A stretch of 64,000 nt of DNA from Cyanobacteria bacterium FACHB-DQ100 (GTDB lineage: Bacteria; Cyanobacteriota; Cyanobacteriia; Leptolyngbyales; Leptolyngbyaceae). Below the pieces are notes generated by a model that made no database searches, was not told the origin of the DNA, and worked only from the letters and a program-made list of their open reading frames with translations. Every line of letters starts with the position of its first letter. Position 1 is the stretch's first letter. The stretch is from positions 682,001 to 746,000 of the forward strand of contig JACJNW010000028.1 of NCBI GenBank assembly GCA_014695195.1. Direction: 5' to 3'. Positions 44,323 through 53,483 of the stretch are shown here, in pieces. The position numbers and the translations under genes are program-made.

Positions 44323-45663
44323 TTAGACTTTAAGCGGCTCTTCTTGAAGCGATCGCGCGATCGGCGTTTCGACGGGGGCTGAGGTCGTATTGGTAATCAA
44401 TCGCGCTCCTCGTCCGCGAGTGATGTAGCTCCAAGTCCAGTGAATCATCACGACAAGCTTGTTATTAAACTCGATCAGGAAGTAGATGTGAGCCACAATC
44501 CAGATAAACCAAGCAATGAAACCAGACAAGTGAATTCCACTCAGGTTGGCAACGGCGGCATTCTGCCCGATCACCGCAAGGCTACCAAAATCTTTGTAGC
44601 TAAATGCAGAGAGCGATCGACCTTGTAATCTTGCTTGAATCAGTCTGGCAACGTATTTTCCTTCCTGCATTGCCACAGGTGCAACTCCTGGATAAGGCTT
44701 GCCTTCAGGATCAGCACAGTGCGCCAAATCGCCAATGATAAAAACATTCGGATGGTTCGGAACGCTTAAGTCTGAATTGACCATGACGCGACCCACCCGA
44801 TCAAGCGATGCGCCTGTGCGCTCAGAAATCACGCGACCGACACCAGATGCTTTCACCCCTGCTGCCCACAGAATCGTTTTTGCCGAAATCGTTTCGCATT
44901 GGTCGTTGTATTCGATCTTCAGCGTTTCGCCCTCGATCTGCGTCACTTTGGTTTTAGTCAGTACCGTAACACCCAATTTTGTCAGCGATTCTGCTGCTTT
45001 TGCAGACAGCTCAGCCGGGTAAGGCGGCAGTACGCGATCTAACCCTTCGATTAATAAGATCCGGGCTTCGGTCGTATCAATGCTGCGGAAATCATGCTTG
45101 AGCGTATTGTTTGCCAGTTCCGCGATCGCGCCTGCTAACTCAACGCCCGTTGGGCCGCCGCCGACCACGACAAAGGTAAGGAGCGCTCTACGCTTTTCGG
45201 GATCGGTTTCTTTTTCTGCTGCCTCAAATGCCATGAAGATCCGGCGGCGCATCTCGATCGCGTCTTCCACGGTTTTTAAGCCGGGTGCGGTATCTTTCCA
45301 CTGGTCATTGCCGAAGTAGTGATGGCTGACTCCAGTGGCAACGATTAGCGAGTCGTAAGGAATTAATCCCTGATTTGTCTTAACGTGCTGAGTTTCGGGA
45401 TCGATGTCGATCGCTTCTTCCATGAGCACTTTGGCGTTTTTCTGACGGCTGAGGATCGAGCGCAGAGGCGCAGAAATGTCAGAAGGAGAGAGGCTTCCGG
45501 TAGCAACTTGGTAGAGGAGCGGCTGGAATAGATGGAAATTACGTTTATCAATCAGGGTCACATCAATATCAGCGCGGTTGAGATTTTGAGCAGCATATAA
45601 GCCCCCAAATCCACCTCCGATAATGACCACACGATGCTTGGGCAGGTTCGTCACTGGTTCCAT
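44323..45663 (-). CDS. Type II NADH dehydrogenase (NDH-2)
   Basis: A 446-residue FAD and NAD(P)H oxidoreductase. The FAD site is VVIIGGGFGGLYAAQNL, the NAD(H) site VVVGGGPTGVELAGAIAEL, and FIIGDLAHC is the C-terminal FAD contact. A hydrophobic C-terminal part (FIAWFIWIVAHIYFLIEF) fits membrane attachment. It passes electrons from NADH to quinone without proton pumping; in cyanobacteria such enzymes also act in redox sensing. Monocistronic. Confidence 0.88.
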   Translation of the reverse strand: MEPVTNLPKHRVVIIGGGFGGLYAAQNLNRADIDVTLIDKRNFHLFQPLLYQVATGSLSPSDISAPLRSILSRQKNAKVLMEEAIDIDPETQHVKTNQGLIPYDSLIVATGVSHHYFGNDQWKDTAPGLKTVEDAIEMRRRIFMAFEAAEKETDPEKRRALLTFVVVGGGPTGVELAGAIAELANNTLKHDFRSIDTTEARILLIEGLDRVLPPYPAELSAKAAESLTKLGVTVLTKTKVTQIEGETLKIEYNDQCETISAKTILWAAGVKASGVGRVISERTGASLDRVGRVMVNSDLSVPNHPNVFIIGDLAHCADPEGKPYPGVAPVAMQEGKYVARLIQARLQGRSLSAFSYKDFGSLAVIGQNAAVANLSGIHLSGFIAWFIWIVAHIYFLIEFNNKLVVMIHWTWSYITRGRGARLITNTTSAPVETPIARSLQEEPLKV

Positions 45664-46211
45664 AGGTTGTCAACAATGCTTATGTGGGCAGGCAAGGCTA
45701 GGAAGAATGCACTCGAACGGATAAAGCAGTCCGAAAAGCCAAGTGATAGGGTGATAACGTTCAACTCATCGATCTCGGTTCCTCGCTCCTCGTTCAAAAA
45801 TGCCCGATCTCTACTTCAGTGTACTTAGCCTGATCGTAAATTTGTGACAGATTGTAACCGAATTTGGAAGATTTTACTATAGCGTCATAATTTGCTGATA
45901 TTTGAGCGACTTTCTTCATCTCTAATTTGTGCTTTCGGTAGGTGCAGGACAAATTCAGGAGTATCTATTGCGATCGCTTAGCGTTCTAAGAATCGCTTAT
46001 CTTCTGACTAATCAATAAATCCTGTTATTTTCATGGATTGTGTCGCGGGTGGATGAGGCCAAATTAGAGCGACTTTTATCGGAACATGATCCATTTAAGA
46101 AGTAGTAATGAGAGTGGAGAGTAGGGCGTAGAAATCTTTCTTGATCCCCCACTCTCATTACTACTCCCCACATTTGTCTAGAATAATCGCAGTCCCTCGA
46201 TCTCTTTTTGC
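45664..46211. other. Intergenic stretch with a long inverted repeat
   Basis: No firm gene. A stop-bounded plus-strand frame ending at about 46106 (SRVDEAKLERLLSEHDPFKK) has no good start and could be a remnant. The inverted repeat at 46101-46165 is listed separately. Confidence 0.4.
46101..46165. repeat. 65-bp palindromic element
   Basis: AGTAGTAATGAGAGTGG (46101-46117) and its perfect reverse complement (46149-46165) enclose 31 bp. There is no T tract, so it is not a typical terminator. It may be a MITE-like or REP-like element. Confidence 0.75.
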
Positions 46212-48482
46212 ATGACTCAACCGCCGCTGCCCCCTCGCCGATCGCAAACCATGCTTGGCAATCTTACGCAAGCCGTGAAAACGTTGACGCGGATCAATTT
46301 CTCTAAGCTGAAGTTGAGACCGAATGCGCGTGTCCCGGAGTTGTTGGTGCAGGATGCAGATGCGCCGAAAGCGCAGGTCTTTCCGCTGCTGGGCGATCGC
46401 TATTCGGTGGGACGCAGCTCTAAATCCTGCGATATCGTGGTTCGCAATCCGGTGGTCAGCCAGGTTCATGCGGTAATCAAGCGCGATCGCAAACGGAAAT
46501 TCTTGGGACTGCCGACGCGATCGAGATTTATGATTCGCGATGAAGGCTCAACGAATGGGCTGTATCGCGGCAAGCGCAAGCTGAAGTCAAAGATTCTCTA
46601 CAATGGCGATATTGTGAGCTTAGGGCCACCTGAACTTGCTGCCTCCGTCCGTCTTCAATATAAAGACCCGCTGCCGTGGTATCTCAAAGCGGTGCGCTAC
46701 GGTTTGTTCGGGATTAGTGGCGTGACCGCCCTAACTGCATTTGTCATTGGAATCGAATGGCAGCGATTTTCGGTCTATCCCTTACCGGAATCGGTGCAAG
46801 GCCCTGTGGTGATCAATTCACGGGATGGACAGCCGTTGCGAACCCCTAGAACCGATCGCCACATTGAAGTGGAAAACCTTTCAGGATTTTCGCCTTATCT
46901 CCCTAATGCAGTGATGGCTTCTGAAGACTCGCGGTTCTTCTGGCATTTGGGGGTTGACCCGATCGGGACTGCCCGTGCGCTATTTACCAATGTTCGAGGC
47001 GGTGAGATCCGAGAAGGAGGCAGTACGCTCACACAGCAGCTTGCCAGAAGCGTTTTGCCGGATTATGTCGGGCGACAAGATTCCGCAGGGCGCAAACTTC
47101 GAGAAGCGATCGTAGCCCTCAAGCTCGAAACGGTCTATAGCAAAAATTTCATATTAAGAACGTATCTCAATCGCGTCTATCTTGGTAGCGGAATTTATGG
47201 CTTTGAGGATGCCGCTCAGTTTTACTTTGGAAAATCGTCAAAAGATCTCAATCTCTCGGAAGCAGCAACGTTAGTGGGAATTCTGCCCGCACCAAATAGC
47301 TTTAATCCGGTAACAAACTACAAAGCGGCGATCGAATATCGCGATCGTGTCCTAGAACGGATGGCGCAGCAGGGCATGGTGGCACAAGAAGAAGCTGATC
47401 GCGCCCGACGATCGCGGATTGAGATCAGCCCCAGAGCTAGACAGGAACTGCAAAGCGCGATCGCTCCTTATTTTTACAGTGCAGTCTTTGATGAGCTTGA
47501 ATCTTTACTCGGTGGCAGTCTTGCGAGTGAAGGGAATTTTATTGTCGAAACAGGACTCGATCGCCAAATGCAAGCGAGAGCTGAAACTAATTTGAGAAAT
47601 AGTGTGGCGACAAGCGGCGCAAGCGCAAATTACTCACAGGGTGCGGTTGTGACGATCGACGCGAAAACAGGCGAAATTCTAGCCATGGCTGGAGGAGTTG
47701 ATTATCAACAAAGCCAGTTCAACCGAGTGACGCAAGCTCTGCGGCAGCCCGGATCGACGTTTAAAATCTTTGCTTATGCGGCTGCGATCGAGCAGGGCAT
47801 TTCTCCTGGAACGAGCTATTCTTGTGCGCCCTTGAACTGGGGCGGACAGACATTTGCAGGGTGCGGGGGCGGAGCGGCAGATTTTTACACCGGAGTCGCG
47901 CAGTCGTTAAACGCCGTTGCGCTCAGAGTGGCTCAAGATGTGGGATTAGACAAAGTGGTGCAAATGGCGCAGCGCATGGGTGTAAAGTCCACTCTCAAAG
48001 CGGTTCCGGGGCTGGTCTTGGGGCAAAGCGAAGTCACTCCACTAGAAATGACTAGTGCTTTTGGAGTGCTGGCAAATCAAGGAGTACGAAACCGTCCTCA
48101 TACGATTAAGCGCATTCTGGATAGTGGAGACTGTAAAAATCGCCAAGACATCAATACTTGCCGTGTGATTTATCAGGCCGATCAAGATGGCGAGAATAAT
48201 CAAAAGGTGATTGCGCCGGAAGTTGCGAATACGATGACGACGCTGCTGCAAGGAGTCGTACGATCGGGAACCGGACGCGGTGCCGCGATCGGGCTGGGTG
48301 AAGCCGGGAAAACGGGAACGACCAACGACAATAAAGATCTGTGGTTTATTGGCTATGTTCCGAGTCAAACGATCGTCACTGGTGTTTGGTTGGGCAATGA
48401 CAATAATGCGCCCACGGATGGAAACAGTGGACTTGCGGCGAAACTTTGGGGTGATTATATGCGGCAAGTTGTGCGGCAATAG
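46212..48482 (+). CDS. Class A penicillin-binding protein with N-terminal FHA domain
   Basis: A 756-residue bifunctional PBP. Residues about 60-155 form an FHA domain (YSVGRSSKSCDIVV, NPVVSQVHAVI, DEGSTNGLYR). A membrane helix (LFGISGVTALTAFVIGI) follows at about 160-180. The glycosyltransferase has EDSRFFWHLGVDP and GGSTLTQQLAR; the transpeptidase has PGSTFK, SLN and KTGTT. It builds and cross-links peptidoglycan outside the membrane, with the FHA domain inside, able to bind phosphothreonine. This ties wall synthesis to Ser/Thr kinase signalling by inference. Confidence 0.92.
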   Translation: MTQPPLPPRRSQTMLGNLTQAVKTLTRINFSKLKLRPNARVPELLVQDADAPKAQVFPLLGDRYSVGRSSKSCDIVVRNPVVSQVHAVIKRDRKRKFLGLPTRSRFMIRDEGSTNGLYRGKRKLKSKILYNGDIVSLGPPELAASVRLQYKDPLPWYLKAVRYGLFGISGVTALTAFVIGIEWQRFSVYPLPESVQGPVVINSRDGQPLRTPRTDRHIEVENLSGFSPYLPNAVMASEDSRFFWHLGVDPIGTARALFTNVRGGEIREGGSTLTQQLARSVLPDYVGRQDSAGRKLREAIVALKLETVYSKNFILRTYLNRVYLGSGIYGFEDAAQFYFGKSSKDLNLSEAATLVGILPAPNSFNPVTNYKAAIEYRDRVLERMAQQGMVAQEEADRARRSRIEISPRARQELQSAIAPYFYSAVFDELESLLGGSLASEGNFIVETGLDRQMQARAETNLRNSVATSGASANYSQGAVVTIDAKTGEILAMAGGVDYQQSQFNRVTQALRQPGSTFKIFAYAAAIEQGISPGTSYSCAPLNWGGQTFAGCGGGAADFYTGVAQSLNAVALRVAQDVGLDKVVQMAQRMGVKSTLKAVPGLVLGQSEVTPLEMTSAFGVLANQGVRNRPHTIKRILDSGDCKNRQDINTCRVIYQADQDGENNQKVIAPEVANTMTTLLQGVVRSGTGRGAAIGLGEAGKTGTTNDNKDLWFIGYVPSQTIVTGVWLGNDNNAPTDGNSGLAAKLWGDYMRQVVRQ

Positions 48483-48724
48483 GGCAATCAATATTAAGTC
48501 GCTATTTCTACTGACGTGATCCGACGGTATGGCAGATCGCGTGTCTTATCTCAGTTCTGGTAAGAAGAACAGGGGCTTCGATCGATCACTACCCGGTTTC
48601 ATTTGTAACCAGTGATTATACGGTAAGGCGGACTTCTATCTCAGGATAGATTGTCCTAAAGCTCTGTGAAACCTTTAATAATCTCAGAATTCAACCTCTG
48701 TATACAAGGGTCTGGCATCGCCAC

Positions 48725-49069
48725 ATGACAACAACATCGGTGCAACTACGGGAATTTTCTACTACGGCAACTGCCGCAGCCTCTGATTCCGAGAGCGGAC
48801 TCTGCTCTCTATTCGCTACAATTCCACCGGAGAGAATTGGTCTAAATGGTGAATATGATCATCATGGTTTAGCCAAGCGGGTGTGGCAGGCGCTTAGGGT
48901 TCGCTTTTCTGCTAGAGATCTTGAGAAATTGAGGGTCATGCAGCGAGGAAAAGTCGTTATTTTCCTGGGGAGCGTTGCATCGTTGGAAGTGTTGAAGCAC
49001 TTTGTTTCGATCGCGCGAGAAATCGAAGGCGCGATCGATGTGGAGACGCACGGCGTTCGGATCAAGTAA
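48725..49069 (+). CDS. Hypothetical protein, BON-like end
   Basis: A 114-residue protein. The first 35 residues are polar and probably disordered; the rest (GLAKRVWQALRVRF, RGKVVIFLGSVASLEVLKHF, IEGAIDVETHGV) resembles a BON-type alpha/beta unit that binds phospholipid or a partner protein. No signal peptide. The end overlaps the convergent ureidoglycolate lyase by 8 bp. The BON assignment is a pattern judgement only. Confidence 0.6.
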   Translation: MTTTSVQLREFSTTATAAASDSESGLCSLFATIPPERIGLNGEYDHHGLAKRVWQALRVRFSARDLEKLRVMQRGKVVIFLGSVASLEVLKHFVSIAREIEGAIDVETHGVRIK

Positions 49070-49550
49070 TCTCGAACTCAACACCGTAGTCTAGGCGCAA
49101 ATTGCAAGTATCGTGATCCGCAATGTTGGTATCACTGAGTTCGAGATTGTAGAAATCAACGATCTCATCGTCGAAGTAGGGGCCAGCGTGCCAGGTGCCG
49201 ATCTCTAGTTTGATGAAGCAGTTTCCTGGAATGCGGAAAGCTCTAAGATCCGAGAGCGCTGGACTCACGCTTTCACCTGGAGGCGCAACCACGATCAGCC
49301 ATTCTTTGCCTTCTAGAGAACCGAGGCACTGAGTGCACTGCTGATGGCGCGTGATTTTGTGAAATTTCCGCCCGCGATGCTGGAGTCGCATAATGTAGAA
49401 GCGGGGAATTCCCTCTTCAAGATAGAGCTGAGCATCATCTCGATCGAAGCCTTTCCCGTCGGGTGAGGCTTGAATCAGTTGTCCAAAGGGACGAAAGGCT
49501 TCAGCGGTGATGGGTTGGGCTTGAATTGAGCGAATTGTTGACGGTTGCAT
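49062..49550 (-). CDS. allA: Ureidoglycolate lyase-family protein
   Basis: A 162-residue cupin-fold protein of the AllA family: EAFRPFGQLIQ opening, FHKITRHQQCTQC, LEIGTWHAGPYF with the metal-binding histidine, and FYNLELSDTNIADH at the end. The family releases glyoxylate and urea from ureidoglycolate in purine-derived nitrogen use. No other purine-degradation gene is near, so the substrate could differ. Confidence 0.85.
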   Translation of the reverse strand: MQPSTIRSIQAQPITAEAFRPFGQLIQASPDGKGFDRDDAQLYLEEGIPRFYIMRLQHRGRKFHKITRHQQCTQCLGSLEGKEWLIVVAPPGESVSPALSDLRAFRIPGNCFIKLEIGTWHAGPYFDDEIVDFYNLELSDTNIADHDTCNLRLDYGVEFEIT

Positions 49551-49655
49551 GAAAATCTCTCCTGTGGTTCATCGTGAACCTTTCTTCCGGTTGACGATCG
49601 TTTTCTAAATTCTTTCTAGGATTCATGAGTTACTTCAATTTTGAGGATATGACTC

Positions 49656-50099
49656 ATGAATAGATTAAAGCTAGTGTTAAAAGAATTTCGTCTCGCTGTA
49701 TTAGCAATTCTACTGTTTGCAGTTCTGTTGCTTGCCCCGATGCAAGTCGCTCACGCGGCAGCAGATCCGTCTTATTCTCCAGGTGCGCCAGATAGCCCGA
49801 ATAAGAAAGAAAAAACTCTGTACGAAGGTCGTCGGGTGGTGAGTGCAGAAGAGCAACCTGGAACTCAGAACTTGATGGGCAAGATCAAGCAAGATTTACA
49901 AAGTGACACCAGCGATCGCCCCAAAACCACCGGAGAATGGAACCGCGAAGCTCGTGAAACTTCCGGTAACTTGGGCGAACGTCTGAACCGCATTGGGAAA
50001 GAAACAGGCGAAGCGGTGAAAGATTTCGGACAAATGTACCCGGATACCGCAGAGCGTAGCGGTGATGCCCTGCAAGACAGCCTGAATCGATCGAACTAA
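49656..50099 (+). CDS. Exported hydrophilic protein, unknown
   Basis: A 147-residue protein with a signal peptide (LAVLAILLFAVLLLAPMQVAH, cleavage near AAADP) and a low-complexity hydrophilic mature part (ETSGNLGERLNRIGKETGEA, then MYPDTAERSGDALQDS) with helical, LEA-like character. Probably periplasmic or lumenal. The function is unknown; similar small exported proteins occur widely in cyanobacteria. Its end overlaps the tsaB end by 4 bp. Confidence 0.7.
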   Translation: MNRLKLVLKEFRLAVLAILLFAVLLLAPMQVAHAAADPSYSPGAPDSPNKKEKTLYEGRRVVSAEEQPGTQNLMGKIKQDLQSDTSDRPKTTGEWNREARETSGNLGERLNRIGKETGEAVKDFGQMYPDTAERSGDALQDSLNRSN

Positions 50100-50704
50100 T
50101 TTAATTTTGTTTCAACAGGATGTTGACCATAGTAGGGGAGCGCTTCTGACCAATGGGGGCGCTCCCCTTTTTTCCAATTGATGAGCGCGATCGCGCTTAT
50201 CCCCTCAACATAGCGTCCTTGATGCGGCTCCGCTTCAACTCGGAAATCAATCGATTGTTTTATTTGCTCCCATTCTGGGGCGGTCATCACGGCATCAGGT
50301 TGCATGACCTTTAATGTTTCATCGCGCTGATAGATTGCAGTATAAAGTTCACCTCGCTGCGCCGGCATTTGCACGGCGATCGTGCCACGGTACCCCGATT
50401 GAAGCGCGATCGCTGCTAAACTCGACACTCCAAATAATGGAATTTCTAGCTGTTGTGCAAGCGTTCGGGCGGCAACAACACCGATACGAGTGCCAGTAAA
50501 TCCACCTGGGCCGATGGCGACAGCAAGAAAAGCAAGATCTTGCCAAGATTGAGGTTTGAGAAATTCGGTGAGGTGAACGTGCAGCGAACTCGATAATTCA
50601 CGTCCTAAATTTTGAACGGACGATCGCTGATTGCCCTCAAAATCTGAAATCATCAATCCCAAATCAGGACTACTGGTGTGAATGGCTAAAGCATAAAGTG
50701 ACAT
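50096..50704 (-). CDS. tsaB: TsaB, tRNA threonylcarbamoyladenosine synthesis
   Basis: A 202-residue TsaB. The opening ALAIHTSSPDLGLMI, the central AIGPGGFTGTRIGVVAARTLA and PLFGVSSLAAIA match the family; the C-terminal half is diverged, as usual. It pairs with TsaD and TsaE to add threonylcarbamoyl to A37 of ANN-decoding tRNAs. The GntR gene lies just upstream on the same strand, only 33 bp away. Confidence 0.9.
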   Translation of the reverse strand: MSLYALAIHTSSPDLGLMISDFEGNQRSSVQNLGRELSSSLHVHLTEFLKPQSWQDLAFLAVAIGPGGFTGTRIGVVAARTLAQQLEIPLFGVSSLAAIALQSGYRGTIAVQMPAQRGELYTAIYQRDETLKVMQPDAVMTAPEWEQIKQSIDFRVEAEPHQGRYVEGISAIALINWKKGERPHWSEALPYYGQHPVETKLN

Positions 50705-50737
50705 AGCTTAGAGCGACATAACTTAGAGTGACATAAC

Positions 50738-51439
50738 TTAGTTTCGATTAATTTGTACCGAATAACAGAGACGATCGCCGCGTGAGATGGATTTACCGTG
50801 TACGATCGCACAATTCCCTTCGATATAAGCAGTGTGCTGATAAACGATGAGCGGATGTCCCAGGGGCACTTCTAATTGCTCACTGGTTTCGTCATCTGCT
50901 TGTGTACATTCAATCACAGCATCAAGCTTCTCTGTAAAAATTCCATGCTTCTCAAGCACGGTGAGGCTGAGTTGCTGCTTAAGATCTTCCGCATAAATCT
51001 CCCCTAGCTCTGGAACAATGTAAGTAATATCAACACAGCCCGGAACCCCATTGAATAGCAATACTTTCTTTTGAAAGTAGGCGATCGACACCGCCAAGAT
51101 TTCCTGAACATCCTGCGGAACGGTAACTAATTCAAACACTAACGTCCGAACTGTGATCGTTACGCCTTGCTGCGCCATATCTGCTTCGAGCAACAATGGA
51201 CTCGATAAAGAATGCGTGACTTTCTGCTGACTGGCGACGAACGCCCCCTTCCCTTGCTGCACGACGACTAAACCCTGCTGCATCAGATTTGCGATCGCTC
51301 GTCTTGCTGTAATCCGGCTGACTTCAAACTCCGACATTAATTGATGCTCACTCGGTAGTTGATCTCCGGGTTTATACTGACCGCTAACCATACGATCGCG
51401 TAGTTGTTTGGAGATTATCGCGTGTAGAGGAGTTCCCAT
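50738..51439 (-). CDS. GntR/HutC-family regulator with UTRA domain
   Basis: A 233-residue regulator. Residues about 8-72 are the winged helix (LRDRMVSGQYKPGDQLPSEH, FEVSRITARRAIANLMQQGL), and about 95-230 the UTRA ligand-binding domain (DITYIVPELGEIYAEDL, then PLIVYQHTAYIE). It is divergent from the desaturase operon across 89 bp, where a perfect 14-bp palindrome lies. It most likely represses that operon and itself until a small ligand binds. Confidence 0.9.
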   Translation of the reverse strand: MGTPLHAIISKQLRDRMVSGQYKPGDQLPSEHQLMSEFEVSRITARRAIANLMQQGLVVVQQGKGAFVASQQKVTHSLSSPLLLEADMAQQGVTITVRTLVFELVTVPQDVQEILAVSIAYFQKKVLLFNGVPGCVDITYIVPELGEIYAEDLKQQLSLTVLEKHGIFTEKLDAVIECTQADDETSEQLEVPLGHPLIVYQHTAYIEGNCAIVHGKSISRGDRLCYSVQINRN

Positions 51440-51488
51440 GATTTAGTAGCATTCATTACAGAGTTTTGGTGATATATTGCTATTCTTG

Positions 51489-51502
51489 CTTGTTATAACA
51501 AG
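51489..51502. promoter_or_regulatory. Perfect 14-bp palindrome, probable GntR operator
   Basis: CTTGTTATAACAAG fits the TGT-N4-ACA core of HutC-type operators. Its centre TATAAC could be a promoter -10 element, so binding would block transcription of the operon starting at 51529. It lies 26 bp before that ATG and 50 bp before the GntR start. Confidence 0.7.
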
Positions 51503-51528
51503 TTCAGCTTAATGGTAGGAAAAAGACG

Positions 51529-52467
51529 ATGACTTCATCCATTTCTGAGTCTAACTTGATTGAATCCGAGTCAAAGCGCTACACACCTCTCAGTAGCGAA
51601 GCTTTGAAAGCGTTGAATACGCGATCGACCCTGAAGGGGCTGCTTCAACTTTTTGGACATTTAGCGATCTTAGGCATTAGCGGTTATCTTTGGGGCACGA
51701 ATTTAGGACACAATTGGGCAATTGCAATTCCCGCCGTGATTGTTTACGGGTTTGGGTTTGCTGCGATGTTTGCTCCAATGCACGAGTGTTCACACCGGAC
51801 TGCATTCGAGAACAACTTGTTGAATGATGTCGTTTGCTGGATCGCAGGTCTCTTATCTTTTTACAATGGTGCGTTCTACCGTCGCTATCACAAATGGCAT
51901 CATCGCTACACCCAACTGATTGACAAAGACCCAGAACTTGGCGATCCGCTTCCTCAAACTTTAGTAGACTATCTCATTACTATGAGCGGTATTACTTGGT
52001 GGTGGGGCAAGCTGAAAACGCATTTTCGCGTTGCTTTGGGACAGTTAGAGGATTATCCCTACATCTCGGAAGAAGCTCGTGCGGGTGTAATGCTTTCAGT
52101 CCGATCGCAGTTAGCCGTGTATGCGATTGCGATCGCGGTTTCAATCTATGCTCATCAGCCTTGGTTTGTCGTCTATTGGGTGCTGCCGTTAGCCGTTGGA
52201 CAGCCGATTCTGCGGATGATTCTGTTGTCGGAACATACCGGATGCACCCATGATGACAATCCGTTTACGAACACTCGATCGACCAAAACCCTATTTCCGC
52301 TTCAGTTTTTGATGTGGAATATGCCCTTTCATGCAGAACACCATCTTTATCCCTCAATTCCGTTTCATCAACTTCCCGCAGCACACCAACAGTTAAGAGA
52401 GCAGTTCACCTTCAAAGATCAAGGCTATGTTGAAGTGAACTACAACTTTGCAAAAGAGCTAGTATGA
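51529..52467 (+). CDS. Fatty acid desaturase-family membrane enzyme
   Basis: A 312-residue di-iron desaturase or hydroxylase. Three histidine boxes are present: HECSHR, HKWHHRY and HAEHHLYP, with about four membrane helices between. The class covers fatty acid desaturases, carotenoid hydroxylases and amine-chain hydroxylases; the clustering with a MetX-like hydrolase and a GlnT enzyme does not match standard lipid desaturases. The start has a GGTAGGA site. Its stop overlaps the next start by 4 bp. Confidence 0.85.
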   Translation: MTSSISESNLIESESKRYTPLSSEALKALNTRSTLKGLLQLFGHLAILGISGYLWGTNLGHNWAIAIPAVIVYGFGFAAMFAPMHECSHRTAFENNLLNDVVCWIAGLLSFYNGAFYRRYHKWHHRYTQLIDKDPELGDPLPQTLVDYLITMSGITWWWGKLKTHFRVALGQLEDYPYISEEARAGVMLSVRSQLAVYAIAIAVSIYAHQPWFVVYWVLPLAVGQPILRMILLSEHTGCTHDDNPFTNTRSTKTLFPLQFLMWNMPFHAEHHLYPSIPFHQLPAAHQQLREQFTFKDQGYVEVNYNFAKELV

Positions 52468-53483
52468 CCCAATCTGCAAGTTGTTTTACGCTGAAAAACT
52501 TCCCGTTGTACTGTGGTGCAACCTTGCCCGAAGCGCAGATCGTCTATCAAACCTACGGGACGTTGAACCACGATCGTACCAATGCCATTCTCTACCCCAC
52601 TTCATACGGAGCGCAGCACACCGATATCGATTGGTTAATCCGCCCCGACGGAATCTTAGATCCAAGCGAATGGTTCATTATCATTCCGAATATGCTGGGC
52701 AATGGTCTATCAACCTCGCCCAGCAATAGTGATGTTGGTTTAGAAGAACAAGGCTTTTGGTTTAGTCACTTTGACAATGTTCGTGCACAGCAACAGCTAC
52801 TTCAGGAATTCTTTCAGATTGAACAACTTGCCCTGATCTATGGTTGGTCAATGGGCGCACAGCAGGCGTACCACTGGGGAGCGCTTTATCCCGATCGTGT
52901 GTTACGCATTGCTGCCCTCTGCGGTACGGCTCGAACCACCGATCACAATCGCATCTTTCTGCAAAGCTTACGAACTGCACTGACGGCTGACCCAGCTTGG
53001 ACAGGAACGCGATTTGAAACAGTGCCCGATCGTGGATTTCGAGCCTTTGCCCGCATTTATGCAAGTTGGGCGGCTTCCCAGGCTTTCTATCGAGAGGGTT
53101 GCTACTATCAGCTTGGATATAGTTCGCTGGAGGACTACATCACGCGATTTTGGGAAATGAACTACCGCAAGCGCAACCCGCACAATCTTTTAGCCATGAT
53201 TGATACTTGGCTGCATTGCGATGTCAGCGACAATCCAATCTACCAGGGAAATTACCTTGCGGCGATGAGTGCGATTCAGGCAAAAACATTTGTAATGCCT
53301 GCAACAACAGATTTGTACTTTACACCGGAAGATTGTGCAGCAGAAGCTGCTCTCTTGTCGAATGCAGAATATTATGCAATCGACTCGATCTGGGGTCATC
53401 GAGCGGGCAACCCCTATGACAATCCCAACGACGCAGCCTTTATCCGATCGCATATTCAAACCCTACTCCAGCACTCATTATGA
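52464..53483 (+). CDS. MetX-like alpha/beta hydrolase
   Basis: A 339-residue enzyme of the homoserine O-acyltransferase fold: QTYGTLNHDRTNAILYPTS opening, the nucleophile in GWSMGAQQ, the acid in ATTDLYFTPED and the histidine in IWGHRAGNP. Many such homologues are hydrolases or acyltransferases of other small molecules; the acyl-homoserine site cannot be confirmed. It overlaps the desaturase and the GlnT gene by 4 bp on each side, so the three are translated together. Confidence 0.85.
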   Translation: MTQSASCFTLKNFPLYCGATLPEAQIVYQTYGTLNHDRTNAILYPTSYGAQHTDIDWLIRPDGILDPSEWFIIIPNMLGNGLSTSPSNSDVGLEEQGFWFSHFDNVRAQQQLLQEFFQIEQLALIYGWSMGAQQAYHWGALYPDRVLRIAALCGTARTTDHNRIFLQSLRTALTADPAWTGTRFETVPDRGFRAFARIYASWAASQAFYREGCYYQLGYSSLEDYITRFWEMNYRKRNPHNLLAMIDTWLHCDVSDNPIYQGNYLAAMSAIQAKTFVMPATTDLYFTPEDCAAEAALLSNAEYYAIDSIWGHRAGNPYDNPNDAAFIRSHIQTLLQHSL

